Assembly (NCBI GenBank): GCA_002633005.1
Contig: NMRA01000460.1
Coordinates: 177,653 to 241,652 of the forward strand
Origin: Phoronis australis
Lineage: Eukaryota; Phoronida; Phoronidae
DNA: 64,000 nucleotides
Reading direction: 5' to 3'
Numbering within the stretch: position 1 is the stretch's first letter; each line of letters starts with the position of its first letter. The notes under the pieces were generated by a model. It did no database searches and was not told the DNA's origin. It was given only the letters and a program-made list of their open reading frames with translations. Shown here piece by piece: positions 46,401 to 61,400 of this stretch. Position numbers and translations under genes: made by a program.

Positions 46401-49400
46401 AAATATTTATCATTTTAATCTCAAATTTCAGTAAGCAATCGAGGTTACTGCGTCCAGTTGTGGAGTGAAAAGTGTAAACTGAATTACCATTTGGATTTTT
46501 TTTCTACGTTTTCCGGACGGTAAAAAGATAAGTCACATTTTAAAATATGCATAAGAATGATATATATTTCCTGCTGAGGCGTAGATTTGAAGCTTTGATA
46601 TACATGTAAACATGGGTCGCAATTTTCGTTACGAATGTTATAAATATGGTTGAAATATTCATGGCCCAGCGGCAGCCCCTCCCCAAATATATGGACTGTG
46701 TCCGCCTGAGTCTCATAGACTCTAGACTTGATCGCTTGAAAATATTTGTTCATGAACTGAATTACATTGCAGATAAATACACGTCGGATCAGAAGACAAA
46801 GGTCTTAGCAGGCATTTCGAAGTTGAGGGAGACAACTTGTTTAAATTTCATCCAATATCAATCTAGAGCGCCGAATGAGCCCCATATAGAGTTGTCAAGA
46901 GGGGGAGGTGGGTAAGTAACGAGATTCATGTTTAACATTTGCTAGACACTTTGGATATTATTAAGTTAAAATCAATTTCCAGAGACGATTTGTGACTCAC
47001 TAAAAATTAGACTTTGCATGATTACTTTACTGAAAGAACAGTAAAGGAGCACGCCACCCAAAAACAACCCGATCAGGCCCGTCGAGGCCGGACTGAAAAC
47101 ATCACGAACAAAAACCAGCCAAAGTTGGAAACTAAACTTCCAGTCAAGAAAATACTATACTAGTGAGCTAAAGAAGTAATGTGCACTTGATTATGTTGGT
47201 GAATTAGCCACGAAACTGCAAATCTACTTACTTGTCGGGGGCCGCGAATTCAGGTTCCCCTTTGGCCACAGAACCATCAGGGCACAAGTTGTACATTGAC
47301 AGTGGTTATTTGAATAATGTATATGTAAATGAAGATTCCCCTAACACCTGGCCGCGGGATAGAAAATCGAATTATTGTTTCACACTTACAGTTTCTGTCT
47401 GCAAAGATTGAATTAGCATTCGCTCGCACGGGATCGGTTCCCGGTCAGTTATCTCTATTGCCGGCATCAAAAGCCGGTAACGCAATGGTTTTATTCATTG
47501 CTGGCTTCTCAAAATTTGCACTCACGAATCTTCAAAGGCATCAGAAATTGTATATATCTAATAAGACAGACTTTGATTCAGTTTTATATAAGCATTGGTT
47601 ATGGCGGGAATATTTCATTTTGAAACAGAACGCAGAACGTCAAAAGAATCCCGACTTCTAGACGAGAGTTCATCCGACGAAGAATTCGCAGGTGGATGGT
47701 TTTAACTTAAAAGTTTCACAGGCTATCAGTTCGAACCGGAATACAGTGATCAAGAAATACTATAGAGGCCCCGCGAACACACACAGACAACGGAACGTAT
47801 GGATAGTTCTTTGGTAAGCCGGCATTCGTCAGACTCACTGTCGACGACTGCCGGCCACAGACACGGAGATGTTTCACGGCCTCATAATTGCTATTTACAG
47901 CGTACTTTTCATTCTTCACTACCGCGAGCCACCTCCTAAGCATTTCGGACTCTCGAGGAAGTCGAAAAGATGATGTACTCGCTTTCTTCGCAGCTGTATA
48001 CTTCGGACAAGCGGGAACGATGCACCGCAACATAGCAGCATTCACTCTGCAAATGAACCACTGACGTCGCTGCGTCGTTTCTCACCTTCCTCACAGGTGA
48101 ACGTGACATCTCTCGGCAAGGTAAGTTCAATCGCATGCGAGGCGATGTGGATATAGACCGATTAAGACGGTAAAAAGACTAATCAAATCGGGTGGCATTC
48201 TCCCTTAAGCCCCGTATTGACAGGTTCGTCCGAAGCTAGTATTGCCACCTGTTGTAGTACTATTAATACTTCAGCTAAAAGTACTTAGGGTACATACGGA
48301 ACTGATCTATGCTTGGGGGGAGAGATTGGATTTGAGTGACAGCCCTGTAACCTTTGACCTCGGATAAGTAGGAAACAAATTACATGTACCACGAGGTTGA
48401 AGGTGGTTCTGCTAAATCTTTTTTGTCTCTTTTATAAATTTCGTATATGAATTTCCCCGGGAATGAAGATAAGGTATTTTGCTAGACATATGTAAAATAT
48501 GAATAAGGCTTGAGATATCCTCAAAGAAGAATGCCACCCGATTTAATTAGTCTTTTTACAGTCTTAATCGGTCTATATCCGCATCACCTCGTATACGGTC
48601 GATCTTACCACGCCAAGAGGTGTCGCGTTAACCTGTGAGGAACTTGTGAGGAACGACGCAGCCGACGTAAGTGTTTCTTGTGCAGAGTGAGTACCGCTAT
48701 GGTGTGGTGTATCATTCCAGTTTGTGCGAACTAGAATACTGCGAGGAAAGCCGACATATAGTTTTTTTTACGATTTCCTCGAGAGCCAATAATGCTTCGG
48801 AAGTGGCGCAGGGTAGTGAAGAATGAAAACTACGCCGTTAATACCTAGTATAGGGCCGTAAAACATCTCCGTGTCTGTGGCCGACATTTCGTCGACATTG
48901 ATTTCACTGACGAATGCCGGCTTACCAAACAGCTCATGCCAGGGCAGAAAAAAAGACTGAGGCTGAAGTCAGATGCTGTGTCTAGTGTATTTGCTTTCGG
49001 CAGGCAAAAAGAAACTTGGATCAGTTTTCGGTTATGGAGAATTGCAGTTAGCCATGAAAGCATATAAACAATTACAATTAATTCAAGCATGAGAACATAA
49101 CGTTTTACATGTATATAACCTGTCTCATGACTTATTCGTTCTTCAGGCTTCTGTTTGGTCCTCTGGGTGTAAGATGTTTTTGCCAGTTCTTTTTTCCCAG
49201 CCCCAAAATCGTCGTAAGCACACCTCTGTTTAGATGCGGTGCAAACTCAGGATGGTCCGTGAGACACATGTGCGCTTCTCCAAGAAGGCGTTTCACTTAC
49301 TTAATTTTGTGGCAGCAGACGCACGCGTCAGTCGTTAACGCAGTTAGCGCACTGACAACACGACAAGTCATTCAAACGGTTTTCGGAAATATCCATATGT

Positions 49401-52400
49401 TCTGTTGTCTGTGCACGTTCACGGCGCCTCTAATCTTGATCAGTGTGTGATCTGATATACTGTGAAACCTAACGATCGACCTGTGAAGTCTTCGTCGGAT
49501 GAGCACTCGTCTAAGTCGGGATTGCGAGTTGCCATGTTGATCTTTATGATTGTGCGTTCCGTTTCAAAATGAATTATTCTCATCCTAACCAATGCTTATA
49601 TAGAACTGAAACAAAGCCCGTCTCAATAGATACAATGTGTAATGTCTTTGGAGTGAGAGCAAATGTTTGAACAAGCCAGCAATGAATAACTGCGTTACCG
49701 ACTTTGGATGAATAATGCTAATTGACCCGCCACCGAGGCCGTGTGAGCGCATGCTAATTCAGTGTTTGCTGACAGAAAGCTGTTGTGAAACAATATCTCG
49801 ATTTTATATCCTATGGTCAGCTGTTAGGGGAATCTTTGTGTAGATATACATATACATTATTCGAATCATTGTTCACTGTACAGCGTTTGCCTTGACGGTT
49901 CTGTTGAAGGGGAACCTGACGTCGCGGCTCCCGACGAGTACGTAGATTTGCAGTTTCGCGGCTAATTCACCAAAATAATCACGTGCACATTATTTCGTTG
50001 GCTCACTAGTATAGTCTCTTCGTGGCTTGAAAGTATAGTTTCCAACTTTGGCTGGTTCGTGATGTCTTCAGTCCGGCCGCGACGGGCCGATCGGGTTCCG
50101 AGCCACTGGCCGGGATAACAAGCGTTTTGTGTGTTTAGAACTGAAAAATTACAACACACAGCTATGTTCTTCTGTCTGTATTTTTCGGAAGAATAAATCC
50201 AATTTATCACCGAACAGACTCCAAACTCCCGCGATCGATCTTTGTAAATTGGCCCACCGAACGTTGTAGGCTAGGGTAAGTTCAAATGCCTATAAATCCG
50301 TAATAGCGAAATAAAACAACACGTTTGTTCATGAAATCGATGTATTTTTAAGGGTTTTACATTGAATTTTGATGATTTATTAGTGTAAAATGATGAATTC
50401 AAGCGATAAGCCGACACCAGTAACCGTGTTGTGAACTGCTGAACAGACTGCGTTCGAACCTGTGACGTCATTGGTTAATTTCAACACCTCTGTCTGCCGT
50501 CAGGTGTCAGGTAAAAGAGCTGTACTTGCTGTTATCGAGTGGAACTACTACAAATAAGGTTGTTTTTTCGGCGGCATTCTCCTTCAAGGCATTGTTTAGC
50601 TAAAAGCCCTCACTGCATCACAAAAGCAGATTCTTTAGTTTGGGATCAGCGCTGTTTCCCAACAGCTTTCGCACAAAGATTGCCGAGTTAGCAGTTGTGA
50701 AGTTAAGAGGGCATAAACTGAACCAATTCATTAGACTGGAGTAACCACAGCAGTTTAACACTCAGCTGGATCTGATGATGATTTCACCCTCTGATTGAAA
50801 GCGACTATAAACCCGTTTTCCGTATAGGAAGCTAACTGTTGAATTTGACCACTTAAAGGTATAGAATTTGTCTCAACTTATGCAGACGAGAAATCATTTT
50901 TGATTTTGCCAAGAGCTAACGGTTTTGTATTAATTGGGACCATGCTCGTCGCTTATAATGGCAGATCGTGTCAAGCCAATTGTTGAACCTGATTTCAAGC
51001 AACAACGAATGTTCAGTGCTGAAATCATCTCTAATCTAACTAAAGAGCAATTTGAGATCAATTTTATGACCGTAAGTGGTCTTAGATCACAAGTTGTTTT
51101 TGTGATGGAAGGCTGATTTATTGTCGCTTTAAAGGAAAGAAAGCGCCCTTTAAAATCTTTCAGGTGTAACGCGGCTATCGGCAAGAAAGGAAGCACTCTC
51201 CCTAGATATTGGGTGTCGGGTGTCAACCTGGGTGATAGTGGCGATACGTGTCTCGATGTAGGTATTCTTGTTTTTTACAGCATTTCATAAATCAGGGGGG
51301 TTTCTTTTATTTCCGCAAAAATCATAAAGGACGACCGTGCAGGCACTGATAAAAGGGGCCCACGTGGTTGGAATCCTCCCTCCTCGGACTCCAGAGTATT
51401 ACTGTAACGGAGAACCTGTAGTTCTTGTATTTCATCAATCAAAACAAATTCGACTGCTGGCTTAATTGAGCCGAAATCGTCTGCTTCCGTACAGTACCTG
51501 TAATATATAGAAACTACGGGATACATGGTCAAGCTTTGGGAAGGGCTGTTGTGAAAACTCGAAATGTCTGCACTGTTGCAGTTTATTTATGTCTAAGAGA
51601 TGCAATTCTGTATGCTTGTCGTCGTATATATTATTACATGTACAGCAACATTTTTTGGAAATCTCAGGTTTGTGTCTGCAAGCATTAGCCGCCTTCGACA
51701 CTCAGTTCCTATTGTCGAGTGACCTACAGGGTTTCACGCTGAAATGTAACATTCTTGATATGACCCGGCCTTTTGTAGTGTTAAAGGAGAAAGAATGAAC
51801 ATCTTCAAAATACCTTCTTTCGGTGTTAATCAAATATAATGCAAAACAATATGGAGAGGAATTGTACGTAGTTCGTCTTTTCTTTTGTACACAGTTCATT
51901 ATCCCTTTTAATCTTTCATTCCTTTCCACACTGTCTTCATTAGTTTGATTTGCGAGTGTTTTAGATTACGACAGTCATACATGAAACCAGTCACGCTATC
52001 GGTCGATGGCACGAGCAAGCACGCGAAGATCGAGGAGCCTTTGTAGATGTCAACTCGGATATTGTATCAGATCAATCGCAATATGACGTCGGCTCTGGAT
52101 ATTATAGAGGACGTTCTTTGGTACCGTACGACTACACCAGCGTAATGCATTATAGTTCGAAGGTACGGTTATAGATAATTTTCTGCTTACACGGGCTCAT
52201 GATCGCATGTGAAAAAATGCTGTACGAATATTGAGATGTATAGGAAGGTCTTCAGCTTCCAAAGACAAAAAGTAATCTTAGTAAATTGAAAAAAAGGCGA
52301 TTATACTCATTATGGCCTTTTTCGAAACCGTGGTTTTAGAAGACTAATCTTTCCGGGTTTCGTACATTTTTTGCTTTTGGAGCGTTTGATGTTTACCGGT

Positions 52401-55400
52401 GGCTGTAGAAGAACATGTTTCCCCATTACTAAATTTACTATTGCCTGAATTCATAGTAACTAAAATATTGATTCTTGAATGAATGCCAAGTTGTTTTTGA
52501 AAATAAGCAATGTTCTTTGCAGGGTTTTACAGTTACAAACGAAGACAGCATGCAGGCACTAGATACAGACTTAACTTCCTTAATGAATGGCGGCGCAATA
52601 CTGTCGTATTACGACCAGAAAGTTTTAAATATAGCGTACAATTGTTCCCGTAAGTATAACTCGACCAAAACAAGGGAGTCTTTAGTGTCTTAAAGAGGCA
52701 TGGAACGCTACAGCTGGTCAAAAATGTCTTTTAAGGTATTACTTTACCCCGGTGAGGGAATTTCCAGAAAAATCACAAAAGACGTTTTTTGTAGTCACCA
52801 CAGAGTCCCATGAATGCGCATGCGCTCAAAGTCGTTCGACAAACAGCTCACTAGCATGATGGATATTAACGGCAGATTATCTTGTGTGATTGCACTCCGA
52901 ATCTGAGGCACACAGCACAGTGTGATGCAAGCCATCGAAGGAAGCAATAAGTTGTTGCCGCCATCGTTTTGTTTACATCAAAGGCCATATTTTCTATATA
53001 AAGGAAATGCGCTACGTCTATGTTTGCCATACCAAATAAGGAGACATGTGTTACCTTGAGGTAGAAAAATCGACGAAGAGACGAGCTGATGACAAATCGT
53101 TTTTTTTGAAATTTGAAACTAAAAGAAAAATGATTTGCATGCGAGCACCCAGTCTTAAAATAGGGTGGGCTCGAATTTTTGAGAATGTGGACCATTTTAC
53201 TAAGATTAAAAAACGGACAATTGCTGCACAATTAAAAAAGATCATGTTCATTCAACGTTTCGTCTATTCATTTGACATCATCAAGATATATACAATAAGA
53301 CACCAAGTGTCGACATACCAGACAGGTTACATCCATTTTGTGAAATGAAAGCAGCAAGAAATAATCTCTCGTGGCGCTTTTTATTGCCCATCTTTCCAGA
53401 GATTATTATTTTATCTTCATGTTATTTGTACACTCATATTTCTGTACCTTATCAGTCATAATAAATGACCTTATAGCGCCTATACACGGCCTCCTTTGTA
53501 TCTCTGGAAACTGAGCTTGCGACGCACCTATTATTTTCGGGACATATTTCAAACATAAATACAGAGAATAGTAAGTAGGTCATCACCATAGCTGTAGGGT
53601 CACTGAACTCTCCTCGTTATTCAGAGAATCATCACTAACATTGACGGGGTACGTTCAGAGCTATAAATCGTGCATTCGCCGAGGTTTGGTAGTTAGTGGT
53701 CTTTTGTATCTTTTTCTACTTGTTCGGAGTTATTGTTTCTCTGAAGAAGACCGTTCGAGCCCCTCGAGCCCCCCCTCTGGGTACACGCATGATTCTATAC
53801 CAACAGAAATTCAAACTAATGGGAACAAACCGTAAAAATACCTGGTGAGCAGGTTGAATTCTGTTTCAGGGTCGCAAACCACTTTGAATAATACAATTTA
53901 CATTGTTCTTCGCGTTCCAGACCTCTTTAATGTTTGTGGTCCATTCGCTGCTGAAACGGAAGCACTAATTATTACATATGTGATTAAATTGATTTCATAT
54001 TCGACATATGTTCGGACAATAAACAACGATACGACTCAATCTAAGTTTCCACAGATGAAAAGAAGACTCAGGTTGGCAAAATAAAGGTACTATATTATGA
54101 CAAGGTAGTGGTACAAAGCATACATTATGAAAATAAACAACAGGTAAAAACAATGATTTCTGGAAAGGTGGTCAATAAAAAGCGCAACACAGAAGAACAA
54201 GAAACTACCCATAGGGAGGTACTTGGTGGGCAAAGTTGAAGAGATGTTGTACATAACAACGCATGCGCATGACACAACGGTGTGTTGACCACATTTGTGT
54301 AAGAAACTGCACATGTAACAATTATTACAATTGGTTGACGTCCTCATTAAGTTCAAAGATAAACATACCTTTACATTTGCGGCTGCGTCATAACTAGTAC
54401 TTTACGCCGAGAAATGAAAATCTAGAGTCTACGAAGCAACTTAGGTTTTTCTGGGTTCTAAAATGTAACTGAAATTGTTTATTTTAGATATGTATTTATA
54501 TCTGTGTACTTGAAGGTGGCTGCTCTATCAGAAGCTGTGAAAATGAAGGATTTGTTACGAAACACTGCAGGTGCAAGTGTCCGCCGTTTGTTGGAGGATC
54601 AAGATGTGAGCGCGTGACTACAGGTGGGTATACTGAGAACACATGCTACAAACAGCGACTTGTTAGTCAGTAAATTTGACAGGTCTGGACCCCGATCTAA
54701 GTCTCCGAACTCAAACTCCCATTGCCTGTCATACTTTAGTAAGAACTAAAGATAAATGTCTATGACTGTGTTTGAGTAGACAAGTTTTTAGTCCAAGTTC
54801 GTATATGATGGCACAGCATTACAGCTGCAATACATGCAGGTTGGATTCTGAACTCGAAAACTTGAGTATGAACTCGAGTTTGCAGCTCGAGGCTAAATGT
54901 CGTCAAGTACAAACTCTGACTAGAAACTCAATTGCGTAAATCATAGTATACTCGAGAATACAATCGTAAACACTTACTTTCGTGTCGTACTAAAACAAAA
55001 ACTATCAAAAATAATTTGGAGTTGGAGTTCTAGTTCAGATTTTAACAACGGGCATAGGGCAAAGGATTTAAACCTTTTACTCGAAATGGAACGTGAAAAT
55101 ATATTTGACATTTATCGTTGTGAAAACTGCGGAAGTCAGCAAATGAAAAGCTACTACTCGATGGATTTCCAAATAACACTACGGTTTCTCCTTATTTCTA
55201 CTGTTACACACGTGGAAAAGTGTTACTTTAATGATTTGAAATTCATGTATTTTGGTAGGGTGCGGCAGAGTAGTAAATGTGCTGGACAATGTTATCATCA
55301 AGTCGCCAGGATATGATCAAGGCTCCTATCAAAACGGACTCAAGTGTGCATGGGTTGTGAAGGCAAGCTGACTACTTATCTTATTTGTTATCATTCTTTT

Positions 55401-58400
55401 CTTAATTATAGAATGAGTTCTCATCAGAAACTGAGTTTTCAGTAATAAGAAGTCCAGGAAGCCCTAGTTTTCGAGGACACGAATAAACTGTAAAATTGTC
55501 CCTTATAGTAAACGTTCTGCTACAATGAAATGCCAACGCTTGAAAGAAAAAAGGTATACTGGTAAAGTCTAATAATAACGGCACGTACATTTATAACAGC
55601 ACGTACGAATACTTTCATTAGGAGCTGCAATATTTCAGAGCCCGCCAAAGACCATAATGAAGTTGGAATTCCTCGATTTTGATGTAGAGGACGATCTTGC
55701 AAATTCTCTTTGCAAAGATAGTTTGGAAGTGCGACATCTTGGCATAGGAATGTTAGGACTAAGGTAAAAACAACTCGAGACTTTTTAGTCACCAACACAA
55801 GTGCTTATATGTAAAAGTGACAGGAAGTCTTCATATGTCTGTTGCAATGATAGCTAAATAATTTTCGAAAGAATCCATCTCAACGGAACTAATAATGTAT
55901 GTTTTCGGTTGTTATGTAGCGATAGAAGGGGAATACCCGAATACCCCATTGTTGAAAATCAATAAACTAATATGCTAAATTTGTGAACAAAGTTGTCCTT
56001 GAAAACGAGCTTGGAAGCAGGGTGGAAACCGTTAGGCCGAAGGTCGTATATTGCGAGGGTCCTGTAAGTCGACATTAGAGCAGCATTAAACCCGTGTTTT
56101 CCGAAAAACAAGTTTTGATTGAGGCAACTTACCGTGATGAAATTGATCTCACATTGTTCCTTAGCGATAATAGATGTGCTGTGGGGTCATGGAAAGAACT
56201 GAGTGGAGTGACCTGAAATTTGATGAGCCTTGTTTGAATAAATTACTGCAAGTTCTTCCCGTGCCCCAGAGGCCACTTATGAACTGAGTAAAAAATAAGA
56301 TGTGAGCAAGGTCCTGTCTCCAAATGTCACGTGCTGCCGTCTGAAAATGCTCTTACATCATACTCCAACCACACATTCCGCGATACAAAACACTTTGGAC
56401 CATTAATTTTGATTGATAACAATCTACAGGTAAATAGGACATTCTACAGCTTTGCGCAGGAATCGCGAAACCTTCAGATTACTTGTTCAATCCGACGAGA
56501 AATAATGTGATTTACTCGGTAGTCCGTGGTCCGGTAGTAGTAAAATTGCTTTGTTTCTGGTACATCTGAAACTACGGCATGGTTGTCAAGTCTACGAGTA
56601 TATAAGTATAGTAAGCAATGTGGCACATAGACGGATGTACGCTTATGTTTATCGACAAATGTACGACGGTAGGGCTTTTTTGCATTGTAGGTTTTGTGGG
56701 GATGAAATGGGTCGAAAATTTGAGACTCGTTACAACAATTTAATGTTGATTTTCCGATCGAACAGCAACAATAGACACAAAGGTTTTAAAGTCAAGGTTA
56801 AAGTGGAGCCCGATACGGGTAAGTGGAAAAGCAAGCTTGTATAATGAATAAAACACCATCGAGAGACGCAATATGCATTGTTCATAACGTGCGCGGAGTT
56901 CGAATTTGTAATTAAATTGGCTATTATGTTGCAAAATCTTGTCCAGAATAGTCACTAACCGCCACATCAACATCTGAACCAAAAACGTATACTGGCGCGT
57001 TCAGTAACTGTTATGGAATTTCTAAGGTAGATAGGACATCTGATTGGAAGTCCAATCAGATTCTTAAAACCAGTGTTCATAAAGGCGTCCTATTTGCAGT
57101 CTTATGAGTAACGAGCATAATGTTAATGTACAAAATGCTCTGTGCAATCACGCGCGATCTTGACACTACAGACGAAAAATGCCTAAATGCAAATCTCGTC
57201 GTTGGAATGTAGGATTCTCATTTAAAGAAGGCTGATCTACCGTCTGATTTGGGAGCAAGCGATAAGAAGACTCATGACTTGCGTTCACATGCGAAAATTT
57301 TCAGAGGGCAGATCAGACGTCCGATCGGACGGCATGTGAACGCTTTATTAAACTAAGATCAAATTTGACGTATGTGTTGCGGGTGTAGAAGTTAATTCTA
57401 GAACTTGTTAAACGATTTGACAACCAAACCATGAAGTGCCAAAAGGTTCGTAAACCTTTCTGCACGTTAAATTGTGCTTATTCTATGCGCTTTGTTGCTT
57501 GATAACTGCACACAACTGCTTAATCAACGCACAGATTTGGTTATTCAATACGCACTGAATTTTGTCCATTCAAACACAAGGTTACTGCCACGGAGAGGAG
57601 CCAGCACAGACAAAACATGGCTGAACTGATTAAAGGCATTATTTTGTCAGGGACCATGGCGACACCTATCGGGTGTGAAAATGGAGTGTTGTACTGCACT
57701 CCTTGGTGTGTGTGCGGCAACGAAGTATGCGAGGCATCAACTACCATGGCCGATTTTTGTTTGTCAAATTCAAAATTGTGAAATGTTTTGGTTTAAAATT
57801 TTGAGAACAAATATATGAGCAGTGTAATAGAAAAATATGCATTTAGGCAAAATATAGAGTACACCAAGAAAAATTTTGGGCAGCAAAGGTAATGTAAATT
57901 ACGAGAAATACATCATGGAGGTTGAGTAGGCACATGAATGATTTTGTCCAGGGGGGTCAGGGAAGTAATAAGCAATCATGCGACAATCACGCATTAAAAT
58001 TTGAGAGATGGCGTCACTTTAGCTATGCCTATTCCTAATTCTTTCACATGGGCGGCGCACCATAATGGGCTGGGGGGTCCACTTTTTCAGTGCTACGCCG
58101 TACATGGTCTACAGGCGATGCACCACAGGGGGCTGAGGGGGCTTTAGCACCCCACTTTTTTCAGTACTGCGCCGCCCATGTTTCAATTTGCCCGTCTCTT
58201 TAACTGCATGCATGTCTTTTCCTGACTGTTTCGGTTTGCCCCCATATTCCATTTTGCGCCAGTTTCCTATACACATTATTGGTGACCACAAGTTGATCTG
58301 ATATCAAAATTTATTTCTCATCACCCAGTATGTTTTGATGTATTATATTTCTAGGTTGGTTGCGATATCAAACCTGTAAATCTATGGTAGTCTCCCGTTA

Positions 58401-61400
58401 TTTTGGTATTCATTAGCCCCAAATTAGGTGCACTAAACAACGAACAACTTGATGGAGTTGGGTCTCTTCTTGCGGATTTGTCTGGTTTTCACTCATCGGA
58501 CATTTACGGCCGATTTCAAAAAGGAATAACTGTAAATTGCCTTGTCCCTATGACGTCACGTCACCAAGGTACATAGTTGACCAGTCAAATATGCCACTTC
58601 GTTGTTGTGTGCTCAAATATATCGAGGATGTTAGATTGTTAGCAGAAAAACCTCTAGAAATAACTCAAAATTCTAAAACGTGATGCGTCTTAGCATAACA
58701 GCACTATGCGGCTTCTTACAAAATATTTTTTTAGTTAAAAAGGGATAATTAGGCGTGGTAATCACTTATCTCTTGGAGGTAGTACAATGTTTCAAATTGT
58801 GTTTTATTAATAGAGTCAATTAAATCGACTGGAGCCTTTACTACGCGATCTCATTATTTCTGCTTCCTCGCGTTTTTCAGATTGCCGATCCAATCCTTGT
58901 CAAAATGGAGGCGAATGCAGAATCAACGAAATTGGCATGGCGTACTGTAAATGTGGCGAGAGAATGTCGGGTCGTTGGTGTGAAAGAGGTAGGTTGTTGG
59001 TAGGAAAGTTATGTAGTCTTTCACTCGTGCTTGAACCTGTATTGGTCTCAGTAATTTATTTTTAAAATCTAAGTTTGTTTAAAGAGGTGAAGCGCATTTC
59101 GAACATTTTTTAAACGTTGATATATCTGTTTCAATTGACCTTTTGCATTTGCCAAAAAGGCAGTTGAAATTTCAGAACAAGCAGCTCTTCCTTCTACTCT
59201 CTAGTTATTTCTCAGAACTGTCAAATATTGTTCGCCTTTTGGCTCCCTTTCGATAGAGTTTACTTGCTGGCGACTAGCATCCAGAATTGCTTGAACTTGC
59301 CTTTTATAAAAAGTATCTTTCATTCAAACAATTGTTATAAAACTTGTTCCTTACTCAAATGAGACGTACCGATGGTTCATTTTTTGCGCCTAGCTTGGCG
59401 AGTCAATTGACTCAAGAGTCCAGAAATCATTTCTAATCTGAGTAAGAATCAGGTTGAGACTTGTTTACAGTTGCCTAAATGAAAAGTAAATTTTTCTATC
59501 GCGAGGCGGGTTAATGACAGTTTAAACCGATAAAAGTATGAGTTTATGAAGCACTCTTTTAAGAAAGCTATAACGAAATGTTAGTTTCACATATTTCTTG
59601 TTCAGTGAACGGCAAATGGGCCGAGTGGGGTAGTTGGACGTCTTGTCAAGGTCGATGTGGCGTCCAAACTAGGTGGAGACAGTGTACCAATCCGGCCCCA
59701 GCCAATGGCGGACGACAATGCTTCGGATCGGACACCGTCTTCAAACCTTGTGGAACCTGGCCCTGTTCAGGTGACGCAAGTTTATAGTAATTAAAAGGAA
59801 AATGTGTGAAACATTGGAATTTATCCAATGCAACGACAAGTATCTCCATTTAACGTTCATTTACATAACCGATCAGCTGCTGGTCCACTCAAGTTCTTGA
59901 ACCTATTCTCAAGTAGTAACGAAATGCCTGTCCTTCTAAATCCCATAAATCAAGTTAAATATGAAGAAGGGAAAGGCCAAGTTTGAAACAGCAGTAATTA
60001 CGTGGATTAATCACAGATTGCCGGCACATATCAGCAATTAATCCTAAGTTTTACAGTAAATTGTTGAGTATTTGGCTTAGTTTGCTGTTTATCGTCTGCA
60101 ACTGGCTAAAGATTGTGCCTGAGTAACGATTACAGTTGATGGAGGAAAACGAATTACATGAAAGATATATCAGAGTATTTAAGCCCATGGTCTGTCTCTG
60201 AAATATTGCGTTCTTCAACACATCTTTTGCATATGCACATGAAAGTTAACTTCTTTTATAGGAGGTGCTGGCAAATAACTGTCGTTTTTGCGCGATTATC
60301 TTAAAACGACTGTTTCTGTGTGTCTCTTGTCCAATTTTTTGTAACATTAAAACGTTTATGTCGAAAACAGATTTATCTTCTTCTTAGCAGTCCAAAAAGT
60401 GGTCAAAACCAAAACTGCTGGTGTTGATGGATAGAAATGCATTCGTTTTCATGATCTTCTTCAAAACTATATGTCAATATTGTTTCTAGGTTCCACAATC
60501 TGCACTTTCGATAAGTACAGCGGCTTCCTTGGAACATCACGTTGTTCATTCAGGCAAAGTCAGGGGGACAAAGGAGATTTTTACGAAGGGTCGTATTCTG
60601 ACTTCGTGCGGTATAATTCGTTTCGCCATCCCAAAGTAGATCACACATACGGCTTCCAGTTCATGAAGAAAGAAACCGGCCCAAGACGGTACCTGTGGTC
60701 AGGCCCTCATAATACGCCAGGGTCGTGGACTAACGTGCGTCTACAACCATACGACAAAATCAGCCTTGAAGGATTGATACTCTCTCAGCATGGATCATAC
60801 TGTGTCCGGTTCTATTACATTATACTAGGTTTGTGGATTCTAATTAGTCTTCTATTTTTAACAAGTAATCTTAACGGAATCGTTCCAAGTTTCGCAATCT
60901 GCGTGTGTTCGCAAGATTTCGCGATGCTTTACCGATTCGTGAGCTAATTAGGTTTTTCTCGCAAGTGTTTTGCGAAACGGAACGTGTCTCAGCGTATTTT
61001 CTTAAATTGCCAGCATGAATCTTCACATGCTAACAGATTATGACTCAAAAATAATTTTCAAATAGATTACTTCTTTAAAAAGCTCCCTCCGTAATAGTTT
61101 ACATGATAGTCACCATCAGCAAAATTGGGGCTAAGATCACAGATCCTACAGACAATTTCGTAGATATCACAAACTGTTACATGTACTAAGTTGTCTCAAG
61201 ACACTTGTCAAAAATGCTTGCATGAAGCACAATCATTGGAATTCCTCATGGATAAAAAATTCTTCAATGAAATGACCTTTTGTATTGCTATGTCCATCAG
61301 GATAGATGAGATGCCAAAAATAATCATCAATCGAATTTCTTATTTTTCAACCCAAAATCCCAAATACGTGACTGTTCCACCGGTCCTAGCGCGGACATAA

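Larger units (their letters stand above)
48528..50584 (+). mobile_element. THAP-encoding DNA transposon, plus-strand copy (longer)
   Basis: Left end 'gaatgccacccgatttaatt' near 48529; right end 'cggcggcattctcctt' near 50569-50584. It carries a broken THAP domain near its left end on + and a P2X7-C-terminal-like fragment on the minus strand (49140-49430). Its right ~370 bp match 23484-23860. It is head to head with the copy at 47045-48205, the left ends being about 320 bp apart. Confidence 0.8.

Noticed and set aside
50934-51116. Open frame just upstream of astacin exon 4, considered as part of the catalytic domain
   Set aside because: No astacin similarity, and exons 46773-46911 and 51164-51257 already join in phase with continuous catalytic-domain sequence.
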